Source of the DNA: Pigmentiphaga litoralis
Lineage (GTDB): Bacteria; Pseudomonadota; Gammaproteobacteria; Burkholderiales; Burkholderiaceae_B
DNA: 64,000 nucleotides
Direction: 5' to 3'
NCBI RefSeq assembly: GCF_014651835.1
Contig: NZ_BMXQ01000001.1
Location: 2,370,801-2,434,800, forward strand
Shown here in pieces: positions 1-7,722 of this stretch (within the stretch, counting starts at the first letter, position 1; the number at the start of each line of letters is the position of its first letter). The notes under the pieces were generated by a model. That model saw only the letters and a list, made by a program, of their open reading frames with translations, was not told the origin of the DNA and searched no databases. The position numbers and the translations under genes were made by a program.

Positions 1-208
1 CGCCGGTGATGCGGGTCGTGGCGTTGGGAAAGCCTGTGGCGCTGGCAAGCGCGGCGCACGAGGCGGCGGTCGGGACGCTCGCGCCCGGTCCCTGCCCTGC
101 ACCGGGTGGCGCCGGATCGTCATCGCCGCCACAGGCAGCGACCGCCAGCGTGGCGGCAAGGACGACCGACAGACTCAATCCTTTTCTTGCGATGTCATGG
201 CGACTCAT
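1..208 (-). CDS. Tannase/feruloyl-esterase-like lipoprotein, N-terminal fragment (cut by window edge)
   Basis: This is the first 69 codons of a minus-strand gene whose remainder lies to the left of the window. The start ATG ends at 208 and is preceded by a GGAAG ribosome site about six bases upstream. The product begins MSRHDIARKGLSLS, followed by a hydrophobic stretch and the lipobox VAAC. A short Gly/Asp/Pro-rich linker comes next, then CAALAS..FPNATTRITG, which resembles the conserved opening of tannase/feruloyl esterase family alpha/beta hydrolases (Pfam tannase). If that is right, it is an outer-membrane or periplasm-facing esterase acting on phenolic esters. Only the lipoprotein signal is certain; the family rests on about 25 residues. 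The Bug receptor gene upstream on the same strand could be co-transcribed with it, 80 bases apart. Confidence 0.6.
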   Translation of the reverse strand, partial: MSRHDIARKGLSLSVVLAATLAVAACGGDDDPAPPGAGQGPGASVPTAASCAALASATGFPNATTRITG

Positions 209-288
209 GGCGACTTCCAACGTGAAGGGGAAACAGGGAACGGCGGGGCAAGGTATGGCGGGGACAACGAACGGCAGGACCGTGGCGC

Positions 289-1344
289 TTACTCGACGCC
301 GACACCGGCGTCACGCACGATGCGGGTCCACTTGGGAACATCGGACTGGATCAGTCCGGCAAAGTCGGCCTGCGAGCCAGGCATCATTTCGATGCCCACC
401 GCCATGAACTTTTCATGGGTGGACGGGCGTTTCAGCATGGCTTGCACGGCGGCATTGAGGGTGTCGGCCACCGCTTGAGGAATGCCCTTGGGCGCCGCCA
501 GGCCGAACCACACCGTCATCGAAAAGCCCGGCACGATCTCGTTCAGCGCCGGCAGGTCGGGCATGATTTCGGTGCGCGTCTCACCGGTGGACGCCAGTGC
601 GCGCAGGCGGCCGGACTGCACGTAGGGAAGCGTGGACGTGCCGCCTTCGAACATGATGTCGATCTGCCCGCCCAGCAGGTCGTTCATGGCGGGCGCGCTG
701 CCCTTGTAGGGCACATGCAGCAGGTCGGTGCCGGTGCGCAGCTTGAAGAGTTCGCCCGCCAGATGGTGCGTGCCACCGCGGCCCAGGCTGCCGTAGGTCA
801 GCGTGCCGGGCTTGGACTTGGCCAGCGCGACCAGGTCCTGCACGGACTTGACCGGCACGGCGCTGTTCACCACCAGGTAGAACGGGGTGGAAAACAAGGT
901 GGCGATCGGCGTCAGGTCGCGCGTCGGATCCGTGCGCAGATCCTTGGTGGTGAGGGGATTCAGGATCATCCCGGTCTGGGACGTGACCAGCAGCGTGTAG
1001 CCGTCCGGTGCGGCGCGCGCGGCGGCATCCATGCCGATGGCCTGGTTGGCGCCCGACCGGTTCTCGACCACGACCGGCTGCTTGAGGCGGGCCGCCAGGT
1101 CGTCCGCCAACGTGCGCGTGAACGTGTCGACCAGGCCGCCCGGTGTATAGGGCACGATGATCTTGATGAGGCGTTCCGGATAGGGGCCAGGGGACTGGCC
1201 AGGGGACTGGCCGGCACTGGTCTGCGCGGTGGCGGTGAAGGACAACGACCCCAACGCTATCGCGGCCCCCGCTGCGGCGACTGCCACGCCGACGCGACGG
1301 CGCGCCCTGCCCGCGTCCGACATTGCCGGGCGAACCTGTTTCAT
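289..1344 (-). CDS. Bug/TctC-family periplasmic solute-binding protein (1 of 7)
   Basis: This is a 351-residue tripartite tricarboxylate transporter receptor of the Bordetella uptake gene (Bug) type, secreted to the periplasm to bind an organic acid or amide. The start at 1344 was chosen because an excellent GGAGGAGG site precedes that ATG; an in-frame extension upstream has neither signal nor ribosome site. The signal segment is a basic stretch followed by an alanine-rich core ending near TATAQ. Family marks are IKIIVPYTPGG, VVVENRSGANQ, APDGYTLL and HVPYKG. A short Ser-Pro-Gly-Gln duplication lies just after the signal peptide. No TctA/TctB membrane partner is adjacent, which is usual for Bug proteins. 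The ligand cannot be read from sequence; a phenolic acid would fit the neighbouring esterase-like gene. Confidence 0.93.
   Translation of the reverse strand: MKQVRPAMSDAGRARRRVGVAVAAAGAAIALGSLSFTATAQTSAGQSPGQSPGPYPERLIKIIVPYTPGGLVDTFTRTLADDLAARLKQPVVVENRSGANQAIGMDAAARAAPDGYTLLVTSQTGMILNPLTTKDLRTDPTRDLTPIATLFSTPFYLVVNSAVPVKSVQDLVALAKSKPGTLTYGSLGRGGTHHLAGELFKLRTGTDLLHVPYKGSAPAMNDLLGGQIDIMFEGGTSTLPYVQSGRLRALASTGETRTEIMPDLPALNEIVPGFSMTVWFGLAAPKGIPQAVADTLNAAVQAMLKRPSTHEKFMAVGIEMMPGSQADFAGLIQSDVPKWTRIVRDAGVGVE
1185..1208 (-). repeat. Perfect 12-base tandem duplication in the Bug gene
   Basis: The plus strand reads GGCCAGGGGACT twice in a row, followed by a partial third unit (GGCC). It encodes the S-P-G-Q repeat just downstream of the receptor's signal peptide, in a linker where length change should be tolerated. 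It keeps the reading frame and looks like replication slippage. Confidence 0.85.
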
Positions 1345-1663
1345 GCCTCCTCCTTCGGGATCGAGACGTCCCTTGATCGGCAAGGGCGGCAACGGGGTCA
1401 GAACGCGGGTGTTGACCCAGCGTGAGCGGCGTTGCGCGGATGCCGGGGCAAAATATAAGTCCGCTTGATATAAACCGCTATTACATACTTTCCCTTGGTT
1501 GAGCGGGCATGGCGCATGCGCAGGGGCGTCGCCCAAAGATTCATCCTGCTTAAACCTTTCGGCCCGTCACCTCGACTATGCTCTACCCTCGCCCGCGATC
1601 CTGCCGGGGTGCGCCGCCGTCGTCGACGGAGCGCTCGACTCCCGCCGCAATAAGACGAGGACC
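1345..1663. promoter_or_regulatory. Divergent intergenic region between a Bug gene and the RND operon
   Basis: This stretch of about 320 bases holds no convincing gene. Its most AT-rich part, about 1448-1500, contains TATAA- and TACATACTTT-like sequence and is the likely site of back-to-back promoters for the Bug receptor (minus) and the efflux operon (plus). I found no strong inverted repeat and no local efflux regulator gene. Confidence 0.4.
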
Positions 1664-3148
1664 ATGAGACTTTCCCGATTATCCGGGGCGGTAACGCTGC
1701 CCCTGTGCCTTGTGCTGGCCGGCTGCAGCCTGACCCGTCCGCCGGCCGCGGTGCCCCCGCCTGTTCCCGCCCAGTGGAATGCGCCGCTACCGCCACCCGG
1801 ACCGGCCGCGCCGCCGTTGCCGGTCGGGTCGATCCCGGCATTGACCGACTGGTGGCGGCAGCTGAACGATCCCCTGCTCGACCGCCTGATCGCGGCGGCG
1901 CAGACCGAAAGCCCCACCATTGCCAGCGCCGCGGCGCGCATTGCCGAAGCCCGCGCAACGCGGGTGCAAAGCGGCGCGGCCCTGCTGCCCAGCCTGGATG
2001 CGTCGCTGACCGGGACACGTGGCAATTCCGGCTCCCGGTTTGGCGCGTCGCCCACGGGCGGCCTGATCGCCGTGCCCATCACGACGACGCAAGCCACGTT
2101 GCAATCGAGCTGGGAAGCCGACCTGTTCGGCCGCCTGCGCTCCGATCGCGAAGCCGCGCAGACGCGGCTGGTCAGCGCCGACGCCAAGTGGCATGACGCG
2201 CGGGTGTCGGTCGCGGCCGAGACAGCCAATGCCTATTTCGCCGAGCGCGCCTGCATCCAGCAATTGACGGTATCCGAATCGGATACCCGATCGCGCAGCG
2301 AGACGGCGCGCCTGTCCGACCTGTCGTCTCAGGCCGGTTTCACGGCGCCTGCCGATGCGGCCCTGGCGCGCGCCAGCGCGTCCGATGCCTCCGGCCGCCT
2401 CAGCCAGCAGCGTGCGCAGTGCGATGTGCAGCGCAAGGCGCTGGTCGCGCTGACCGGCATCGACGAACCGGAACTGGCCGTCCAACTGGCCGCGTCGCCC
2501 GTGCAACAGGCCCTGCCCAACGTGCAGGCCGTGGCAAGCGTGCCGGCCGAGATGCTGGTGCAGCGGCCTGACGTCTACGCCAACGAACTGGGCGTGGCTG
2601 CAGCCAGCGCCGAAGTCGGGTCGGCCGAAGCCGCCCGCTACCCGCGCCTGACCCTGCAGGGCTCGGTCGGCCGCACGACGTTCCGGCTTGCTGGCCAGGC
2701 GCAATCCCTCGACACCTGGAGCATTGGCCCGGTCACACTGACGGTGCCGCTGTTCGATGGCGGCACCCGCCGCGCCAATGTCGAATCGGCCAAGGCGCGG
2801 TACGCCGAAGCCGTGTCGGCATACCGCGGCAGCGTGCGCCAGGCCGTGCGCGAAGTCGAAGAAGCCCTGGTCAACCTGCAAAGCACCGATGCGCGCGCGT
2901 CCGACGCCGACAGCGCCGTCAAGAATTACCAGGCCGCCTTCGACGCCATGCAGGCGCGTTACAAGAGCGGGCTGGCCAGCCTGATCGAACTCGAAGACGT
3001 GCGCCGCACCCTGTACGCCGCCCAGACCGCGCGAGTCGCCCTGCAGCGCGAACGCGCCAATGCCTGGGTGGCCCTCTATCGCACCACTGGCGGCGGCTGG
3101 ACCCGCGCCGCCTCGCTGACCTCCTCTTCCTCGGCCCCGTCGCCATGA
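1664..3148 (+). CDS. RND efflux outer-membrane lipoprotein (NodT/OprM type)
   Basis: This 494-residue outer-membrane factor forms the TolC-like exit channel of a tripartite efflux pump. It opens with a lipoprotein signal ending in LAGC (Cys about residue 21). It then shows two halves of the outer-membrane efflux repeat, with WWRQLNDPLLDRLI early, the SWEADLFGRL motif in the middle, and AQRPDV-like MLVQRPDVYANE at the start of the second half. The ATG at 1664 is preferred because the lipoprotein signal begins there; a longer in-frame reading adds 55 residues without features. Its TGA overlaps the ATG of the adaptor gene in an ATGA, so outer-membrane factor, adaptor and pump form one translationally coupled operon. 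Having the channel first is a common order in Burkholderiales. The substrate is unknown. Confidence 0.95.
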   Translation: MRLSRLSGAVTLPLCLVLAGCSLTRPPAAVPPPVPAQWNAPLPPPGPAAPPLPVGSIPALTDWWRQLNDPLLDRLIAAAQTESPTIASAAARIAEARATRVQSGAALLPSLDASLTGTRGNSGSRFGASPTGGLIAVPITTTQATLQSSWEADLFGRLRSDREAAQTRLVSADAKWHDARVSVAAETANAYFAERACIQQLTVSESDTRSRSETARLSDLSSQAGFTAPADAALARASASDASGRLSQQRAQCDVQRKALVALTGIDEPELAVQLAASPVQQALPNVQAVASVPAEMLVQRPDVYANELGVAAASAEVGSAEAARYPRLTLQGSVGRTTFRLAGQAQSLDTWSIGPVTLTVPLFDGGTRRANVESAKARYAEAVSAYRGSVRQAVREVEEALVNLQSTDARASDADSAVKNYQAAFDAMQARYKSGLASLIELEDVRRTLYAAQTARVALQRERANAWVALYRTTGGGWTRAASLTSSSSAPSP

Positions 3149-4428
3149 AAACCATGAAGCGCTCTACCCTCGTCCTGACGCTTGTCGTCCTGCTGGTCAT
3201 CGTCGGCATTGCCGTGTTCGTGGCGCGGCGCCCTGCCTCGCCCGATGGCGCAGCCGCGGTCGACAAGCAAGCCGCGGCCGCGCCGCGTCCCTCGCTCACC
3301 GTTTCGGTCGAAGCGCCGCAGTCCACCCAGTTGACGAATACCCTGTCCGCGAACGGCAATATCGCGGCCTGGCAGGAAGCCAGCGTGGGATCGGAATCGG
3401 CCGGGCTCAAGCTGTCCGAGGTGCGCGTGAACGTGGGCGACACCGTCAGGAAAGGCCAGGTGCTCGCGACCTTCTCGGGCGAGACGGTGCAGGCCGACGT
3501 GGCCCAGGCCCGGGCGTCGCTGGCCGAAGCCAAGGCGAACGCGGCCGATGCGGCCAATAACGCATCCCGCGCTCGCACGCTGGAGGAGACCGGCGCGCTC
3601 AGCCAGCAGCAGATCAACCAGTACGCGACCAGCGCCGAGACAGCGCGGGCGCGGGTCGAAGCGGCCGAAGCCGTGCTGGCCGCCCAGCAGGTGCGTGGCC
3701 GCAATACGCAGGTGCTGGCGCCCGATGACGGCGTCATCTCGGCCCGTACCGCTACCGTCGGCAGCGTGGTGGGTGCAGGCACCGAACTGTTCAAGCTGAT
3801 CCGCCAGGGCCGCCTCGAATGGCGGGCCGAGGTTACGTCGGCCGAACTGGGCCGTATCAATGTCGGCATGCCCGCGGTCATCGTCGGCGCCAGCGGCGCG
3901 CGGGTCCACGGCAAGGTGCGCAGCATCGCTCCGACGGTCGATCCGCAAACGCGCGCGGCGTTGATCTACGTCGATGTGCTGGGCGTCTTGCCTCCCGATA
4001 CCCCGGCACCCGCCACGCCGGTCGCACCGGCCGCCGCGACCGGGTCGGTACCCGCCAGCCCGGGCGCGGCCAACACCACGTCGGCCAAGCCGGCCGCAGC
4101 CAGCCTGCCGGTCGCCAAGCTCAAGGCGTCGCCGGTCAACATGGCGCAGACCACCAGCCTGAAGGCCGGCATGTTTGCGCGGGGCGACTTCGAACTTGGG
4201 CAGGCGCGGGCCGTGACGGTGCCGCAGGCGTCCATCGTGCCGCGTGACGGGTTCAATCACGTCCTGCTGCTGCAGCCCGACAACCGGGTGGCCCAGCTCA
4301 AGATCGAAACCGGCCGCCGCGTGGGCGATCGTGTCGAAGTGGTCACCCCGCTGCCCGCCGATGCCAAGGTGGTCGTGCAGGGCGCGGGTTTCCTGAATGA
4401 CGGCGACCTCGTCCGGGTGACGCCATGA
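3145..4428 (+). CDS. RND efflux periplasmic adaptor (membrane fusion protein, HlyD/AcrA type)
   Basis: This 427-residue adaptor links the inner-membrane pump to the outer-membrane channel. One N-terminal transmembrane anchor (residues 7-27) precedes a lipoyl half-motif around VGDTVRKGQVLATF. An alpha-hairpin rich in Ala/Glu (about 118-185), the second lipoyl half (LAPDDGVISART) and beta-barrel segments follow. Residues about 281-338 are a Pro/Ala/Thr-rich insertion not expected in the family, placed between the barrel and the ALKAGMFARG-like segment (here SLKAGMFARG). Start and stop overlap the flanking genes as ATGA. A second in-frame ATG nine bases downstream could also be used. The lack of a lipobox means the anchor is a transmembrane helix rather than lipid. 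Confidence 0.95.
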   Translation: MKTMKRSTLVLTLVVLLVIVGIAVFVARRPASPDGAAAVDKQAAAAPRPSLTVSVEAPQSTQLTNTLSANGNIAAWQEASVGSESAGLKLSEVRVNVGDTVRKGQVLATFSGETVQADVAQARASLAEAKANAADAANNASRARTLEETGALSQQQINQYATSAETARARVEAAEAVLAAQQVRGRNTQVLAPDDGVISARTATVGSVVGAGTELFKLIRQGRLEWRAEVTSAELGRINVGMPAVIVGASGARVHGKVRSIAPTVDPQTRAALIYVDVLGVLPPDTPAPATPVAPAAATGSVPASPGAANTTSAKPAAASLPVAKLKASPVNMAQTTSLKAGMFARGDFELGQARAVTVPQASIVPRDGFNHVLLLQPDNRVAQLKIETGRRVGDRVEVVTPLPADAKVVVQGAGFLNDGDLVRVTP

Positions 4429-7400
4429 ACGTTTCCGCCTGGTCCATCCGGAATCCGATTCCGGCGGTCATGTTGTTCGTCCTGCTGACCTTTGGCGGTC
4501 TGCTGGCGTTCAACGCCATGAAGATCCAGAACTTTCCCGATATCGACCTGCCCACGGTGACCGTGACGGCATCGCTGCCGGGAGCTGCCCCGTCGCAGCT
4601 CGAAACCGACGTGGCGCGCAAGCTTGAAAACTCCATCGCCACGGTCCAGGGCCTCAAGCACATCACCACCAAGGTCCAGGACGGCACCGCCACCCTCATC
4701 GTCGAATTCCGGCTGGAAAAACCGGTGCAGGAAGCCGTGGACGACGTGCGGTCGGCCATCCAGCGCGTGCGGGCCGATTTGCCCGCTGACGTGCGCGACC
4801 CGGTCGTGACCAAGCTGGACCTGGCCGCCCAGCCGGTCCTGGCGTTCACGATTGCGTCCACGAAGCTGGATGCGCCGTCGCTGTCCTGGTTCGTCGACAA
4901 CGACGTCACCAAGAAGCTGCTGGCCCTGCCCGGCATCGGCGCCGTCAACCGGGTGGGCGGCGTGACCCGGCAGGTGCACGTCGACCTCGACCCCGCCAAG
5001 CTGCAGGCCCTGGGCGCCACGGCGGCTGACATCTCGCGCCAGCTGCGGCAGGTGCAGGTGGAAAGTGCCGGCGGACGCACCGACCTGGGTGGCAGCGAGC
5101 AACCCGTGCGTACCTTGGCCACGGTGCAATCGGCCGACCAGTTGCGCGACATGCAGATTCCGCTGTCCGATGGCCGGCGTATCCGGCTCGATCAGGTGGC
5201 CAATGTGATCGACACCATCGCGCAGCCACGCGCCGCGGCCTTGCTCGATGGCAAGCCGGTGGTCGGGTTCGAGGTGGCGCGCAGCCGCGGCCAGAGCGAG
5301 GTCGCGGTTGGCGCCGCGATCCAGAAAGCCCTGGTCGAACTGCGCGAGCAGCACCCGGACATCACGCTGACCGAGGCCTTCAACTTCGTGCAGCCGGTGC
5401 AAGAGGAATACGACGGGTCGCTGCACCTGTTGTATGAAGGCGCGCTGCTGGCCGTGCTGGTGGTTTGGCTGTTCCTGCGCGACTGGCGCGCAACCTTCGT
5501 GTCGGCCATTGCACTGCCGATGTCGGTGATTCCCGCCTTCATCGGCATGTATGTGCTGGGTTTTTCCATCAACGTGATTTCGCTGCTGGCGCTGTCATTG
5601 GTGGTCGGCATTTTGGTGGACGATGCGATCGTCGAGGTCGAAAACATCGTGCGCCACCTGCGCATGGGCAAAAGCCCCTACGACGCCGCCATGGAGGCGG
5701 CTGACGAGATCGGGCTGGCCGTGATCGCGACCACCTTCACATTGATCGCGGTATTCCTGCCGACTGCCTTCATGAGCGGCGTGGCCGGCAAGTTCTTCAA
5801 GCAGTTCGGGTGGACGGCGTCACTGGCGGTGTTTGCGTCGCTGGTCGTGGCGCGGGTGCTGACGCCGATGATGGCGGCCTACATGCTCAAGCCCATCGTG
5901 ACCGAGGAAAAGGAACCTGGCTGGCTCAGGATGTACATGCGCGCGGCCGAATGGTGCATGACCCATCGGCTGACCACGATGCTGCTGGCCACGCTGTTCT
6001 TCATCGGGTCGATCGCCATGATCCCGCTGCTCAAGACCGGCTTCATTCCGCCCGACGACAACTCGCAAACGCAGGTCTACCTGTCGCTGGCGCCGGGCGC
6101 CACGCTGCAGCAGACCCTGGCAACCGCTGAAGAAACCCGGCAGCGCCTGATGAAGATCGATCACGTGCGCAGCGTCTACACGACGGTGGGCGGCGGCAGC
6201 GCGGGCGGCGACCCGTTTGCCGGCTTCGGCGTGGCCGAAACGCGCAAGGCTACCCTGACGGTCAAGCTGGACCCCCGCGGCGAACGGCCACGCAAACAGG
6301 TGGTGGAAAACCAGATTCGCGCGGCGCTGGAAAGCCTGCCGGGCATACGCAGCACGGTGGGCCTGGGCGGCTCGGGCGAAAAGTACATTCTGGTGTTGAG
6401 CGGCGAAGATCCTGCGGCGCTGACGACGGCGGCACGCGCGGTGGAACGCGATCTGCGCACGGTGCGCGGCCTGGGCAACATCACGTCGACGGCCAGCCTG
6501 GTGCGGCCTGAAATCGCGGTGCGCCCGGACTTTGCACGCGCGGCTGACCTGGGTGTGACCAGCTTTGCCATTGCCGAGACGCTGCGGGTGGCGACGCTGG
6601 GCGACTACGACCAGTCGCTGCCTAAGCTGAACCTGGCGCAGCGGCAGGTGCCCATCGTGGTCAAGCTCGAAGACTCGGCGCGCAAGGATCTGTCCTTGCT
6701 CGAACGCCTGTCGGTGCCGGGCGCGCGGGGTCCGGTCATGCTGGGCCAGGTCGCCACGCTGACCATGGAAGGCGGTCCGGCCGTGATCGACCGCTATGAC
6801 CGGTCCCGCAACATCAACTTCGAGATCGAACTGTCGGGCACCGGCCTGGGGGATGCCAAGACGGCCGTGATGGAACTCCCATCGATCCGCAATTTGCCGC
6901 CGGGCGTACGGGTCGCCGAAGTGGGCGACGCCGAAGTCATGACCGAACTTTTCGCCAGCTTCGGGCTGGCCATGCTGACAGGCGTGCTGTGCATTTACGT
7001 CGTGCTGGTGCTGCTGTTCAAGGACTTCCTGCACCCGGTCACGATCCTGTGTGCCCTGCCGCTGGCGCTGGGCGGCGCGTTCGTGGGTCTGCTCATCGGG
7101 CAGAAGGCATTGTCGATGCCGTCGCTGATCGGCCTGATCATGCTGATGGGCATCGCCACCAAGAACTCGATCCTGCTGGTCGAGTACGCCATCGTCGCGC
7201 GCCGGGACCATGGCATGAGCCGGTGGGATGCCCTTCGGGACGCCTGCCACAAGCGCGCGCGCCCCATCATCATGACCACCATCGCCATGGGCGCCGGCAT
7301 GCTGCCGATCGCGGTGGGGTTCGGGGCAGCGGACGCGAGCTTCCGGTCGCCGATGGCCATTGCCGTCATTGGCGGGCTGATCACCTCGACGGTGCTGAGC

Positions 7401-7541
7401 CTGCTGGTGGTGCCGGCGGTGTTTACGTATGTAGACGACGTGGAGCACTGGATAGGCCGGACAGTGCGGCGGTTGCGGGGAATACGCGACCCTGAACCGG
7501 CTGCGGCTGCGGCTGCGCCTGCGCCCGAAACACCGCGGTAA
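4425..7541 (+). CDS. RND multidrug efflux inner-membrane pump (AcrB/MdtBC family)
   Basis: This is a 1038-residue proton-driven resistance-nodulation-division transporter in the HAE family, with the usual family length. The opening NVSAWSIRNPIPAV and the FPDIDLPTVTV segment are typical of the start of these pumps. The proton-relay aspartate pair is present in TM4 (VVGILVDDAIVEVENI, residues 399-400). The second half carries the LIGLIMLMGIATKNSILLVEYA motif. The two large periplasmic loops have porter and docking domains in normal positions. It overlaps the adaptor gene by ATGA. The short Ala/Pro-rich C-terminus is unremarkable. Substrate class cannot be assigned; the sequence looks closer to the MdtB/MdtC-like branch than to AcrB, but that is an impression. 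Confidence 0.96.
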   Translation: MNVSAWSIRNPIPAVMLFVLLTFGGLLAFNAMKIQNFPDIDLPTVTVTASLPGAAPSQLETDVARKLENSIATVQGLKHITTKVQDGTATLIVEFRLEKPVQEAVDDVRSAIQRVRADLPADVRDPVVTKLDLAAQPVLAFTIASTKLDAPSLSWFVDNDVTKKLLALPGIGAVNRVGGVTRQVHVDLDPAKLQALGATAADISRQLRQVQVESAGGRTDLGGSEQPVRTLATVQSADQLRDMQIPLSDGRRIRLDQVANVIDTIAQPRAAALLDGKPVVGFEVARSRGQSEVAVGAAIQKALVELREQHPDITLTEAFNFVQPVQEEYDGSLHLLYEGALLAVLVVWLFLRDWRATFVSAIALPMSVIPAFIGMYVLGFSINVISLLALSLVVGILVDDAIVEVENIVRHLRMGKSPYDAAMEAADEIGLAVIATTFTLIAVFLPTAFMSGVAGKFFKQFGWTASLAVFASLVVARVLTPMMAAYMLKPIVTEEKEPGWLRMYMRAAEWCMTHRLTTMLLATLFFIGSIAMIPLLKTGFIPPDDNSQTQVYLSLAPGATLQQTLATAEETRQRLMKIDHVRSVYTTVGGGSAGGDPFAGFGVAETRKATLTVKLDPRGERPRKQVVENQIRAALESLPGIRSTVGLGGSGEKYILVLSGEDPAALTTAARAVERDLRTVRGLGNITSTASLVRPEIAVRPDFARAADLGVTSFAIAETLRVATLGDYDQSLPKLNLAQRQVPIVVKLEDSARKDLSLLERLSVPGARGPVMLGQVATLTMEGGPAVIDRYDRSRNINFEIELSGTGLGDAKTAVMELPSIRNLPPGVRVAEVGDAEVMTELFASFGLAMLTGVLCIYVVLVLLFKDFLHPVTILCALPLALGGAFVGLLIGQKALSMPSLIGLIMLMGIATKNSILLVEYAIVARRDHGMSRWDALRDACHKRARPIIMTTIAMGAGMLPIAVGFGAADASFRSPMAIAVIGGLITSTVLSLLVVPAVFTYVDDVEHWIGRTVRRLRGIRDPEPAAAAAAPAPETPR

Positions 7542-7722
7542 TTCGGGATCTGGATCGGTAGGAGTGCGTGCGCACACTTACCGATCCACGCCCCACTTCC
7601 GGCGATCTCGTGGCAACCTCTTACAAAACCACGCCCGGCCAGGACGCTTTCGCCCACCCCTGCCTGCCCCAGTGCAGGGCGGCATCGTTAGAATTGGGAG
7701 TCATTTTTGTTCCACGAGTCCC

